This document shows, one piece after another, positions 1 to 9,409 of a stretch of 64,000 nucleotides of DNA; position 1 is the stretch's first letter, and each line of letters starts with the position of its first letter. The notes under the pieces are model-generated. The model worked only from the letters and a program-made list of their open reading frames with translations. It was not told the origin of the DNA and ran no database searches. Location: contig NC_050097.1 in assembly GCF_902167145.1 (NCBI RefSeq), positions 115,663,982 through 115,727,981 of the forward strand, given 5' to 3'. Origin of the DNA: Zea mays. Lineage: Eukaryota; Streptophyta; Magnoliopsida; Poales; Poaceae. The position numbers and the translations under genes were made by a program.

Positions 1-495
1 AAGACGGGCCTTGTACTTTTCAATAGTACCATCGGGTCTCCTCTTCCTCCTAAAGATCCATTTGCAGCCCACAGGCTTGCAACCAGCTGGGAGATCAGTT
101 ATCTCCCAAGTTCCGTTCGAGATGATTGAATCCATCTCGCTACGGACAGCCTCCCTCCAGTACTCTGCATCCGGAGATGTATATGCCTCTATGAGGGAGC
201 GTGGTTCTTCATCCACTAGATAGATAATATAATCATCACCCAGAGACTTTTTAGTCCTTTGTCTCTTTCTCCTCCTTAACTCCAAATCTGGAGTCTGGTC
301 ATTGACACTCGAGGGCAGAGAATATGTCTGAGATGGACCATTTGGGGCTACTACTTCCTTATCCCGCATAGGGAAGATGCTCTCAAAGAATGTCACATAC
401 CGAGACTCCATGATTACATTTATAGCAACTTCGCTTGTCTCAGAATGGACCACTAGAAATCTATAAGCTGCACTGTTATGTGCATAACCCAGGAA
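1..495 (-). pseudogene. Copia reverse transcriptase N-terminus and integrase-RT linker (partial)
   Basis: On the minus strand a frame open to the window edge encodes the start of a copia RT. Residues such as TWEITDLPAGCKPVGCKWIF and then PDGTIEKYKARL match the conserved beginning of the RVT_2 domain; about 80 residues of linker precede it. The catalytic YVDD motif would lie left of base 1. This frame is offset from the integrase frame by a small frameshift near 495, just after the GPKTVDC motif at the integrase end, so the polyprotein cannot be read through. Confidence 0.8.
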
Positions 496-1411
496 GACAG
501 TCTACGGTCTTAGGGCCTAACTTTCTCTTCTTCGGCAACGGGACATTCACCTTTGCAAGGCAACCCCAAGTCCGAAGATGCGAAAGATCTGGCTTCCTTC
601 CTTTAAATCCTTCATAGGGTGTGGCCTCACGGTTGCGAGGCGGCACCCTGTTCAGGACATAGCACACCGTGAGTACTGCCTCGCCCCACCAGATGTCAGG
701 CATCCCCGAACTTTGCAACAAAGCATTTGCTAAGTCACACACTGTTCGGTTCTTCCTTTCAGCTACCCCATTTGACTGAGGTGAATATGGAGCGGTGGTT
801 TCATGAATGATTCCACACTCTTTGCAGTACTCATCAAAAAGGTTGGAAAGGTATTCACCTCCTCTATCAGACTGGAGCCTTTTAATTTTCTTGTCTAACT
901 GGTTTTCAACTTCAGTCTTATAGATCTTAAAGTGTTCTAGTGCCTCATCTTTAGTTCTGAGTAAGTAAATATAACAGAACCTGGTAGCATCATCTATCAA
1001 GGTAAGAAAGTATCTTTTACCGCCTTTTGTGATTATACCATTTATCTCACAGATATCTGAGTGAATTAGTTCTAAAGGAGTGGTACTTCTGCCTTCAACC
1101 GTATGAAACGGTTTTCTAGGCTGCTTAGCTTGCACACATATACCACATTTTACACCTTTAACATGTTTATATTCAAGAATTAAAGACATGTCACTTAATC
1201 TCTTAATGGCCTCAAAATTCACATGACACAAACAGGAATGCCATATATTATTAATGGAATCGTTATTACAGACCACATTAACATGGTAAGAAGAATGATT
1301 ATTCAAAACAGAAAGACGGAACAAACCGCCTGACTCATATGACTTTCCAACAAAAGTACCAAACTTAGACAGGACCACTTTATTAGACTCAAACACTAAT
1401 TTGAGACCCTG
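496..1411 (-). pseudogene. Copia integrase (frameshifted at its C-terminal end)
   Basis: The minus-strand frame shows the integrase zinc-binding part (CLCHVNFEAIKRL and CGICVQAKQ) and a catalytic core whose acidic residues are all visible: D in LIHSDICEI, D in LQSDRGGEYLS, E in GVAERKNRT. The usual copia C-terminal motif (WGEAV..CYVLNR..TPYE..GRKPDLSHLRTWGC) follows. It is in frame with protease and gag on its 5' side but separated by a TGA at 1412-1414. The first ATG lies at 1394-1396, but the domain is part of a polyprotein and needs no own start. Confidence 0.85.
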
Positions 1412-1855
1412 TCAACATAGCAGCGACACTGATATGAGGTTCCGGCTCATCGATGGCACATAGAGTACGTCCTTCAGCACGAGCGTCATTCCTGAAGTTA
1501 ACTTCAGGTAGACCTGTCCAGTACCTCGAACTGCTGCCGGAACACCATTTCCCATCAACACTGGTGCGCTGCTGAATCCCTGGAATGAAGAGAACATGGA
1601 TCGATCAGCACAAATATGAACAGTAGCACCGGAATCCATCCACCAGTCATCTGATGGACTTGCCATAAAGGCCTGAGGTGCATACCCTGGGGTGGAGTTA
1701 ACCACCACGTTCCCTTCTTTGCGCTGAGGTGGAGGACCTTTTCCCTTCCTAAGTTTGCACCTCCGAGCTGTATGCCCGGAGACACCACAAACGTAGCAGA
1801 TAAAGTCCTCCTTTTTCTTCTTTATCTTTTTGGATTTAGGTTGGTTCAGATTCTT
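1412..1855 (-). pseudogene. Copia zinc knuckle and aspartic protease segment
   Basis: After the gag stop the same frame continues into a CCHC knuckle (CYVCGVSGHTARRC, near 1760-1800) and a retropepsin with active site WWMDSGATVH near 1640. It ends with KDVLYVPSMSRNLISVSLL, typical of copia protease, then a TGA at 1412-1414. Two in-frame stops therefore bracket this piece. Because the frame is the same as gag and integrase, the stops look like point mutations in a once continuous gag-pol frame. Confidence 0.83.
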
Positions 1856-2545
1856 CTATGGAGAGTTCTTCTTCTTCTTCTGGAATTTTCTATCTCCACC
1901 CTTCTCAACAACGTGAGCCTGGAGTTGCTGGGATGGCTTGTTACTGGACCTTGCATGCTCTTCCACATTTATTGCAGCTGACAACTCAGTGAGAGTCATT
2001 TGCTTCTTCATGTGGCGGCGTGAAGTCACAAAGTCTCGCCAAGAAGGCGGGAGCTTTGCCAGTATTGCATTCACCTGAAAACTGTCTGGTAGGACGCAAC
2101 CATATTGGACCAAGTCCCTAACAAGGAGTTGAATCTCCTGTAGCTGCTCCATAACAGACCTTCCCTCAACCATTTTATAGTTGAGGTAGTTTTCCGTTGT
2201 GAATGACACATTGCCATTGTCAACTTCAGAGAACTCGTTCTCAAGTTCAGTCCATAGACCCTTAGCGGAGGTAAAACCAGAGTACACGTCAAATAAGCGG
2301 TTCGACAAGACGTTCAGCAGACGAGACAAGCATGCCTCATTGGCTTCGTCCCACTTGGCCTTCTCCGCTAGTGCGGCGGCCTTCGCTGCATCATCAGAAT
2401 CATCTGATGCAGCCTGGGGAACAACCGACGTCACTACCCAAAATAATTTTAGGTTAGTGAGCCACATGCGAGTCTTAATCTGCCAGCGTTTAAAGCTTGC
2501 GCCGTCGAATGCTTCAGGCTTAATGACATCAGAACTGGAGGCCAT
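1856..2545 (-). pseudogene. Copia gag (premature TAG)
   Basis: Start chosen at the ATG at 2543-2545, beginning MASSSDVIKPEAFDG, the usual gag N-terminus of TNT1-type copia elements. The open frame upstream to 2797 is hydrophobic and AT-rich and is probably leader. The UBN2-type gag region follows (LWTELENEFSEVDNGN, YLNYKMVEGRSVMEQLQEIQ). The frame is closed by TAG at 1856-1858 after a lysine-rich tract, just before the zinc knuckle, so capsid and knuckle are separated. Confidence 0.82.
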
Positions 2546-2928
2546 AATACGTATTGGTTTTCTGGATCTTTGTAATATTAGAGAAATAAGTGACATGCTT
2601 CCTTCATATTTAAATAAATTAAATATTCTAATTCCAAATAAAACAAGCATATAACTCAGATAAATGTCATATATAATTATTGCAGCAATGAACAGTAGCA
2701 ATTCTAGAACATGTAAACATGTAAAATAGCATCTCAGGTCCATCTTATAACTAAACATGGCTTGCAGATGAAGAAGGCGGATTAAACAAATAAACATAAT
2801 TGTTTATCTTAAACTCTTGCTCTCAAAATAGCGGGTTGCTGTAATAAACAGCCCTCCAACGCTAAAAGGTGATCAGAGATCCTCGACTAACGTGGCAGTC
2901 CTATCTTACAAAATCAGGGTTTTATATC
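2546..2928 (-). other. Copia leader sequence up to the fusion point
   Basis: AT-rich non-coding sequence between the gag start and the break at 2928. No clear primer-binding site is seen. The last ~80 bp (from AGCCCTCCAACGC) match 12666-12750 and 51549-51632 almost exactly. In those copies the match also begins at the same base, immediately after a different transposon. Confidence 0.6.
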
Positions 2929-2982
2929 AGAGTTATATACCTTTTCTTTGAGTTATTATAACATTGTGGTGAAATATTACAG

Positions 2983-3320
2983 GCCTAGCTAGAAGAAGAG
3001 AGGAGGGAACGGATGGAGATGGAGGCGAAGATGAGCGCGGAGCAAGAGGCGGATCGGGTGGCTTGGCTAGTAGATCAGCAGAGGATGGCGGAGATGTTCT
3101 AATACAGGCAGAGCCTTGGCGCCGCACAGGGTTTTGCTCCACCACCTCTATTGTTCCCTCTAGCTAACCCTGCTCAATTCCATACTCCTGTGAGTATCAA
3201 AATTCTAGTCATGTATGATATATATTCATCTAATATAACACATGCAATCTCTCCTCTGTGCAGTGACAATCTGTGGCATCTAACAACCCTCATGGTTCTC
3301 CTAGCCCATCGTTGAACTAG
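2983..3320 (+). pseudogene. C-terminal exons of a CACTA-encoded En/Spm-type protein
   Basis: After a 3' splice site (ATTACAG, ending 2982) one frame reads LEEERRERMEMEAKMSAEQE, a charged coiled-coil segment typical of the C-terminus of plant En/Spm (Ptta-type) transposon proteins. A stop interrupts it near 3102, then QSLGAAQGFAPPP continues to a 5' splice site at 3190. A last small exon from 3264 ends at TAG 3318-3320. The upstream exon is missing here and exists only in copy 2, so this copy cannot encode the protein. Confidence 0.6.
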
Positions 3321-3619
3321 TCCAGTCGCCCACCTCACTAATGTTCTTCTAAACTTAGTTGTGAGACATGTTTATGGCATATATTGGATGTTTGTGGACT
3401 TATTTATGTGACTACTTGTTAGTGTTGTCAACTATTTTGTGGTACTTGTGACTTTGTGATCTTTGTGAAGAAACATATGATCTTTGTGAGCTATGTCGTG
3501 TGTTTGATGTATGTGATGATTTTGTGATATTTATGATGTATATGTGATGATTATGTGATATATCTTTTGTTTGTTTGAATGGAATAGAAAAAAAACAAAT
3601 AAAAGGGGTATTTCGGTCA

Positions 3620-4190
3620 CTTTGGCGAGTGCAACACTCGACAAAGAGATAATTTGCCATGTGCCATGACCATAGCACTCGGCAAAGAAGGCACACCTGG
3701 GAACTGGTAAAGCTTCTTTGCCAAGTGTTGTGGCTGAGACACTCGTCGAACAAGCAACCTTTACCGAATGCCACCTAATGCACTCGACAAAGGAACTAGC
3801 AAAGGGGTCCACTGGTGCTCCCGGTGCCAAGAGTTATGCCAAATGGCACTCGGCAAAGACGAAGCCTTTGGCGAGTACCTCCTAGTACACTCAGCAAAAG
3901 AACCCACAAAGGGGCCCACTAGGTGCTTCTTTGCCGAGGGTCGGTACAATAGACACTCGCCAAATGCTCTATCACCATCACCTGGCGTCGTGACAACGAC
4001 TTTTCTTTGTCGAGAACTAGGTGGCACTCGGCAAAGTCTTTGTCGAGTGTCTGATAAAGAAGTCGTTGTCGATGTACAGTTCTCCGAGACTTCTTTGCCG
4101 AGTGTCACACTCGGCAAAGACTTCGCCGAGTGTTTTCCAGGCTTTTTCGAGTGCTTCATCCACTCGGCAAAGCAGCTGTGCCCAGTAGTG
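3620..4190. repeat. CACTA subterminal repeat array
   Basis: Many short direct and inverted copies of TTTGCCGAGTG / CACTCGGCAAA fill the interval (for example 3688, 3849, 4027, 4094, 4112, 4161). In CACTA elements such arrays are the binding sites of the element's own DNA-binding protein. Small open frames here, read in either direction, are by-products of the repeat and should not be called genes. Confidence 0.85.
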
Positions 4191-4755
4191 TGCGGCAGTC
4201 GCTCTTATCAAGAAAGCATCCAGACTTTATTTTTTCAGCCAATAGTTATTTAATTATTTTCATCTATATAATCATTATATTTTTTGACCAGGATATAATT
4301 ATTATATTGCCGGTCACATACGATATGTTTATGGATATTATATTTAATTTAACTATTTTTACATCACGTTCTGGATATGTTTATGTTTTACACCAATCTC
4401 TAGATCTGCCCACATTTGACTAGTATATTTCGTTTTGATGTTTTACATCACGTTCTTCATGTATATATCCGGCCGCCATTTAATAATTTGGTATATAAAG
4501 CTGTAGATCCACGCGCCATTTGCTAGCAACACGATATAAACCTGACGAATTGAATGGTGGCGAGTATATATCATATTGTTTGGACTAGGTGAACACGTAC
4601 TTAATTTGAGAAATAAAATAGAATACATGCGTGAACCACACCCTATGTCGTCTTCCCTTCCATCATGATGCATGAGTGGTGAAGATAACACCGTTTTAAT
4701 ACTTACACAAGCTAGCTAGCTGCATGTGATTTGGTATGCATACATGCGTGGGGCT

Positions 4756-4758
<3 letters not shown>
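4191..4758. other. Old repeated non-coding sequence, occurrence 1
   Basis: AT-rich sequence with no coding signal. Its beginning (GCGGCAGTCGCTCTTATCAAG) and later blocks (CATCACGTTCTGGAT, ATCCACGCGCCATTTG, GAAATAAAATAGAATAC) recur in the same order at 13935-14400, and the later blocks recur from about 30060. It is the sequence into which the CACTA element and the TA-flanked elements were inserted, possibly part of an older unrecognised transposon. Confidence 0.55.

Positions 4759-4824
<66 letters not shown>
4759..4824. repeat. (TA)n microsatellite, about 33 units
   Basis: Uninterrupted TA dinucleotides immediately left of the element at 4825. In copy 2 the corresponding tract (36406-36497) is continuous and carries no insertion, so this tract was the insertion target or was left behind by an excision. 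Confidence 0.97.
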
Positions 4825-4827
<3 letters not shown>

Positions 4828-4959
4828 CAGGTATAACGGGAGCCCTGGGCTTCCAATAGTTAAAGGAAGCTCAGGCCGACCACCCCTGCAAACTGGTTCA
4901 ACCAGCGCGCCCAAACAGGCTGTCGGGTGCGCCACCTGCCCCACGTCTGTTAGCGCAAA

Positions 4960-6310
4960 AAAAGGAATGCATGCATGAGTCAAACACAATCCAATGCATG
5001 CGCATAAATTTAGGAAAGTTATGTGCGGCAGTTTCTGTTTTTAAAATCCTTTATTTCCTCCATAAATTTAGGATCGCTGCAACAGTCATTCAGCTAGACG
5101 CGTAAGGACCATTTTATGATATATACTGAGACTAAATATGCTACACTGTGTTAATAATTATGCAATTCGATATACTGCGTAGAAATCTGTTACCAGCTGC
5201 ATGCACACGAATTTATGATAAAAAAATGTGCAATGAAAGAAAATGAATTACACGCATAGAAACAAAAAATCGTATTTAATGTTTTATTTCCTTCATAAAT
5301 ATAAGGTCCCTCCAACAGCCATGCAGCTAAAACACATTAAATCTAGTTTATGACATATACTGATACAAATTATACTACATGGTGTAGGTATTTATGCAAT
5401 TCGTTACACTGCGTAAAAAATCTGGCATGTTGTTCACTGGTGGACGCACCTCCGGGTTGGAGCGTAATAACCTTAAGTTTTGAGCATAAAATCCCTCAAT
5501 TATAAGCGTATATACCGAGCCAATGTGAGAAGTTGATAGCTCTAGTAGGTTGTTATTACGATCCTATTTTTATGGCAGATCCGAAAAACATGGCAGTCGC
5601 ATGCATGCGGTTATACAGATCCTAAAATTATGGCAAAATACATGCATGAGTCAAACATGTTCCCTTGCATGCGCGTAAATTTAGGAAAGATATGTGTGTC
5701 GGTTTCTATTTTAAATACTTTATTTCCTCCATAAATTTAGGATCGATGCAACAGACATGCAACTAAAACTTGTAATGACCATTTTATGCTATATACTGAT
5801 ACTAAATATGCTACACTGTGTAGATAATTATGCAATTCGGTATACTGCGTAAAAATCTGCTACAGGCTGCATGCACACGAATTTATGATGGAAAGAATAT
5901 GCAATGAAAGGAAATGAATTGCATGCATAGAAACAAAAAATCACATTTAATGTTTTATTTGCTTCATAAATATAGGATCCCTCCAATAGCCATGCAACTA
6001 AACGCATTAGAACTAGTTTATGATGTATACTGAAACAAATTATACTACACGGTGTAGGTATTTATGCAATTCCTTACACTGCGTAAAAAATCTGGCATGT
6101 TGTTCACTGGTGGACGCATCTCCGGGTGGAGCGTAAAAACCTTAAGTTTTGAGCATAAAATCCCTCAATTATAAGCGTAAATACCGAGTCAATTAGAGGT
6201 TGATAGCTTTAGTAGGTTGTTATTACGATCCTATTTTTATGACAGATCCGAAAAACATGGCAGCCGCATGCATGCGGTTTCTATTTTTATACAGATCCAA
6301 AAATTATGGC
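4960..6310. repeat. ~670-bp tandem duplication inside the 4825-7077 element
   Basis: The block from about 4972 (GCATGAGTCAAACA...) returns at 5645 with the same order of landmarks: CATAAATTTAGGATCG, GCTACACTGTGT, TATACTGCGTA, GCATGCACACGAATTTATGAT, TGGTGGACGCA. Each half itself contains a weaker ~230-bp internal repeat (5049 and 5281; 5715 and 5951). Copies are roughly 85-90% similar by eye. A single related copy lies at 9540-9760 in the next family member. Confidence 0.8.
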
Positions 6311-6479
6311 AAAATCGTGGGAGTTTCCATTGCATGCGCGCAAATTAAGAACAGCATAAATCAAGGAATTGTCTTTCCAATGTGCATGCAGTAAACTGAT
6401 ATACGAACTCTGTGTTAAAGCATAAAATCATACAGTTTTTAGCGTAAATAATACATGTGGTAGGCATAAAACACAATAA

Positions 6480-6950
6480 ACGAGAAGAAAAATGCGCCGG
6501 ATCGGAGGATGTCACGCGCGATCATCGCTGCGCGCATCTCGCCCCTTCCGTGACGTCGCTCGCTCAAACATCACGCCTCATGCGTCGCCGTCGCTACTCG
6601 CACGTCGACGGGCGTCGCTTGCTCGTCGGCCTTGGAAGTGCCGCCTCCTCGGGGCTTCGGGGACGCCGCCGCTTGCCCGCACAAGGGCCTCGTTGCGGAT
6701 CGAGGAACCTCCGCCACCGCGAGCCGAGGTAATGGAGTTGCGGCCACCGGCCTGGGATCCGTCGTCGCCGCACAAGGGCGCTGCCGCCGCTCGCCCTCTG
6801 GATCGGGGGCCGCCACCGCCGGCCTGGGAACCGCCGCCACCGCATGTCGAGGTCGGGGAGCCACGGCCACCACAGCCACTGGCCGGGGTCCGCCGCCGCG
6901 TGCGCTATCGGGCAACCGCCGTCGCTAATGAATCGAGATGGGGCATGAAA
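6480..6950. other. GC-rich block in the TIR element, origin unknown
   Basis: An abrupt change from AT-rich to very GC-rich sequence with CCGCC/GCCGC runs. Open frames exist on both strands but encode low-complexity Arg/Pro/Ala-rich peptides with no recognisable domain. It may be a captured 5' exon or UTR of a host gene, as in Pack-type elements, but I cannot name a parent gene and do not call a CDS. Confidence 0.45.
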
Positions 6951-7280
6951 AACTGAACCATAGCACTCCAGGTCCTATTTTATAGACGTCCAGATGTGGT
7001 CCGGCTCGACCGGATTGCACTGTCTGGCCCGGGCTTCCTTTAGTTATTGGAAGCCCAGGGCTCCTAATATACAATCTTATATATATATATAGTATTTAGA
7101 GCCCTGTACTCTATTTAACTACAGGAAGCCCTGATCAGGTGTGCAGACCGCACCGGAGCTCTAGGCTTATTGTACCTACCTGTGCTTACGCTAAATTATA
7201 ATACGAGTTATGCTGATGTGTGTATCAGTTTATGCAAATATAGTCTGCGCATATTACGTGAATCGGGCCCACGCCGTCAC

Positions 7281-7287
7281 TATAAAA
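7281..7287 (+). promoter_or_regulatory. TATA-like box upstream of the captured fragment
   Basis: TATAAAAACACC lies about 25 bp upstream of a pyrimidine/purine-mixed leader (AGATTAGGTTTTAGC), with TGGGCCC-like sequence (CGGGCCCACG) just upstream. The arrangement resembles a compact plant promoter and could have been captured with a host gene or belong to the element. No ATG opens a sensible frame directly downstream, so any transcript is probably non-coding. Confidence 0.4.
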
Positions 7288-7342
7288 ACACCCCCACGCC
7301 GCTAGAGATTAGGTTTTAGCGGCGGCGGGGGTTCCCTCAGGC

Positions 7343-7911
7343 GTGCGAGGAGGCGCCCGTGAGCAGGAGAGCCCCGGCCGCCGCGGCGCTCTCCAGCCGG
7401 CGGATTGGCGGTCGTGGAGGGGGCGCGAGGAGGAGCCTCAGCGTCCGCGGCGGTACAGCTTCAGGAGGCACCGGTCGGGCGCGGCGGAGTGGCCGGCGGT
7501 GGTGCTGTTCATGGTGCTTGCGGTCGTGGTGCTGCTGGGCGCCGTGGCCGTCCTTGTGGTGGTGCTGCTGCTGCAGCCCCGCGTGTCGTACGTGGCGGTG
7601 CGGGCGGGCTGGCGGTGCTCTGCGCCTACCCGTTCCGCGTGCCCGCCAGGGGCGTCCTCCCGCTGGCGTACGTGGCGCGCGCGCAGGGCGCCCTGCTGGG
7701 CGACGCCGGCAGCGCCGCCATGGAGGCCGCGCTCCGCGACGGCGTGGTGCCGTTCCGGGTGGATGGGGAGGCCCGGACGCGATGGAAGGTCGCGGGGATC
7801 ATCGGCGTCGACCAGTGGACGCGCCTGGCGTGCCAGCTCCGCTTCTTCTGGCCCAACGGCACCGTGCTCCCCTTCAGATGCATCTCCAAGTCCAAGTTCT
7901 TGTTCTTCTGA
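7343..7911 (+). pseudogene. Captured NDR1/HIN1-like (LEA_2 domain) gene fragment, internally deleted
   Basis: Two overlapping frames together show an NHL-type protein. One frame gives a basic tract (RRYSFRRHRSG) followed by a transmembrane segment (VVLFMVLAVVVLLGAVAVLV) and PRVSYVAVRAG, to about 7610. The other frame then gives AYPFRVPARGVLPLAYVARA, GVVPFRVDGEARTRWKV, DQWTRLACQLRFFWPNGTVL and a C-terminal SKSKFLFF, ending at a stop near 7911. NHL proteins have TM, a ~100-residue LEA_2 core and this C-terminus, so the central part of LEA_2 is missing at the frame change. There is no upstream in-frame ATG; the first is at 7511 inside the TM. It is a dead fragment carried by the transposon. Copy 2 has the same deletion. 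Confidence 0.68.
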
Positions 7912-8164
7912 CCGCTGTGCCCTCTGTATTGTCTAGTGGCTACTCTTCTGACCTCAGTTCCATGGCCGAGCGTGAGCGTGACGGATCAAGATTCAGGAAC
8001 AACAAATGGCTTCATCGTTTTCTTTCTTGTCTTGGATTCGTTTAGTTATTAATTCACCCCCATGTCGCATGTATAGGTCGGCAAAAAAGATTTTGTCTTG
8101 GGTTCTTTCTTATTGCATTTTACGCTTCCACTAAAAAGCAAGTTCCACATTCGTCGTTTTAAAA

Positions 8165-8690
8165 CAAATCATTGATTTACGTTAAAATCTGTATCCATTT
8201 ACGCTGTTTCGGATCACGTCTTACGCTTCAATCCACCTGACCTAGAACCCGAGCACGATCGGAGCGTGATTTTGACGTCGTAATTTAGGCCACATTCGTT
8301 GTTACGAAATAGATTGATGATGTACGATAAAATTTGTACCCATTTACGTTGTTTGGTTCACGTTTTACGCTGAAATTTGACCAAGCCAAAATCCGTGCAC
8401 GATCGAACGTGATCAATCTACGCTGTTTTAGCTAATATAGGATTTACGCTAAATTTCGTATTCATTTACGATGTTTTAGCTCACGTTTTACGCCGGAATC
8501 TGCCCTAGCCAGAACCCGCGCACGATTGGGTGCACGCGATTTTCACGCCGTAATTTTGGGCTTCGTTTGCTGTTACAAAACAGATATATGATTTACGCTA
8601 AATTTCGTACTCATTTACGATGTTTTAGCTCACGTTTTACGCTGGAATCCGCCCGAGCAGAACCCGCGAACTGCGGCTGTAAATTAAAAT
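8165..8690. repeat. ~140-bp imperfect tandem repeats in the TA-flanked element
   Basis: Four units begin near 8172, 8316, 8445 and 8592, each opening with GAT(T/G)TACG(A/C/T)TAAA and containing CATTTACG(A/C/T)(T/G)GTTT and TCACGT(T/C)TTACGC. Copies have diverged, so the array is old relative to the duplication. The same array is in copy 2 (37571-38096). No coding signal. Confidence 0.75.
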
Positions 8691-8729
8691 TTATTTCCTT
8701 CTACTAATGCTCCTCGAACCGTAATTGTC

Positions 8730-9180
8730 CCTTTATTTACGCGATTATACAGCACGTCTTTCCTTATATCAAATTGGTCAAGATTTATATAATGCATGGT
8801 TTATGCTATCATGTTACACATCGTTATGCAGTCGTAAATGGTGTGCACATGGTAATATTCGTTTTCGTGAGTCAAGGTACAAAATATCCCTTCTATGCAT
8901 GATTTATGCACATTACTACATATATTTATGTGTGCGTATTTGTTTTCTCCCGTAACTGCGCCTTTATTTACGCGCACGAAGAGCACGTCTTTCCTTATCT
9001 CAAAACCGGTGGGAGATTTTAAATGTTTGCATGGTTTACGCTATCATGTATCACAGCGTTATGCAGTCGTAACCGGCAAGCACATGCAAATATTCGTTCC
9101 CGTGATTCGTGGCATAAAAGATTCCATTTATGCATGAGTTATGCACATTTGTACATATATTTATGCGTGCGTATATCGCA
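8730..9180. repeat. ~234-bp direct repeat near the right end of the TA-flanked element
   Basis: Two units (from 8733 and from about 8967) share TATTTACGCG, AGCACGTCTTTCCTTAT, GCATGGTTTA(T/C)GCTATCATGT, GTTATGCAGTCGTAA and TTATGCACATT...TACATATATTTATG. The copia element of copy 2 inserted inside the first unit; the empty target GTAAT is at 8852-8856 here. Confidence 0.78.
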
Positions 9181-9320
9181 TGTCGCGTCTCAGCCGGGAT
9201 ACGTGGCTATCCTATGTATGGCTGACGCAAGCTGGCGTCCAGTGGGCCGAACGTGACCTGATCGGCCTCCTGGCTGGGGCTTCGCCCACTAACGGAAGCC
9301 CAGGGCTTCCATTACCTCTT

Positions 9321-9323
<3 letters not shown>

Positions 9324-9407
<84 letters not shown>
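9324..9407. repeat. (TA)n microsatellite, about 42 units
   Basis: Perfect TA dinucleotides between two members of the TA-flanked element family. It separates the end of the 7092 element from the start of the truncated 9408 element. In copy 2 the tract is 48177-48253. Confidence 0.97.

Positions 9408-9409
<2 letters not shown>

Larger units (their letters stand above)
1..2928 (-). mobile_element. Truncated Ty1/copia retrotransposon, minus strand
   Basis: Minus-strand reading gives gag, zinc knuckle, aspartic protease, integrase and the start of reverse transcriptase, the copia order (integrase before RT). The rest of RT and RNase H would lie beyond base 1. All frames are damaged: in-frame stops at 1856-1858 (TAG) and 1412-1414 (TGA), and a frameshift near 495. 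No LTR end or PBS is visible on the right. The element stops at 2928, where it is fused to CACTA intron sequence with about 2 bp of shared bases (GA). Its last ~80 bp (2848-2928) recur at 12666-12750, where the copia sequence continues into an LTR-like region. The gag start resembles TNT1/Tork-type elements; lineage is not certain. Confidence 0.88.
2929..4190 (+). mobile_element. CACTA transposon, 3' part (copy 1)
   Basis: The sequence is the 3' third of the element seen more fully at 32587-35837. It starts inside an intron, because the left part was replaced by the copia fragment. It runs through two small exons and a block of TTTGCCGAGTG-type subterminal repeats to a terminus ending CCCAGTAGTG at 4190, the reverse complement of CACTACTGGG. 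CACTA elements end in CACTA/TAGTG and carry subterminal arrays, so the class call is strong. No transposase (TNP2) sequence is present. Confidence 0.85.
4825..7077. mobile_element. TIR DNA transposon inserted in a (TA)n tract, copy 1 only
   Basis: Near-perfect 32-bp terminal inverted repeats lie 14 bp and 13 bp inside the TA tracts: 4839-4870 (core GGAGCCCTGGGCTTCCAATA) and its reverse complement at 7033-7064, with 2 mismatches. The element is absent from copy 2, where one uninterrupted (TA)n joins the same flanks. No transposase frame is visible, so it is non-autonomous. The interior holds a ~670-bp tandem duplication and a GC-rich block. The superfamily is undetermined; TA flanks would suit Tc1/Mariner-like or other TA-targeting elements such as rice Micron, but no diagnostic protein is present. 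Confidence 0.78.
7092..9323 (+). mobile_element. (TA)n-flanked DNA element carrying an LEA_2/NHL-like fragment (copy 1)
   Basis: Bounded by TA tracts at 7078-7091 and 9324-9407. The right end (GGAAGCCCAGGGCTTCC, 9294-9310) and, more weakly, the left end (GAGCCCTG...AGGAAGCCCTG, 7101-7132) match the termini of the element at 4825, so they are one family. The interior has a TATA-like promoter, an LEA_2-like gene fragment (7343-7911), a ~140-bp repeat array and a ~234-bp direct repeat. There is no transposase. Copy 2 (36498-48176) is split by a copia insertion. Confidence 0.7.

Noticed and set aside
3768..4253. Frames of 130-160 residues in CACTA subterminal regions (also 15825-16292 and copies)
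   Set aside because: They are read from TTTGCCGAGTG repeats in both directions, with repeated LPS/AEC-type peptides and no domain; non-coding arrays.
7359..8045. Long plus-strand frames read as a 228-residue host protein
   Set aside because: Arg/Gly/Ala-rich, no ATG start, and the frame runs opposite to the recognisable LEA_2 reading; it is a GC-rich shadow frame.
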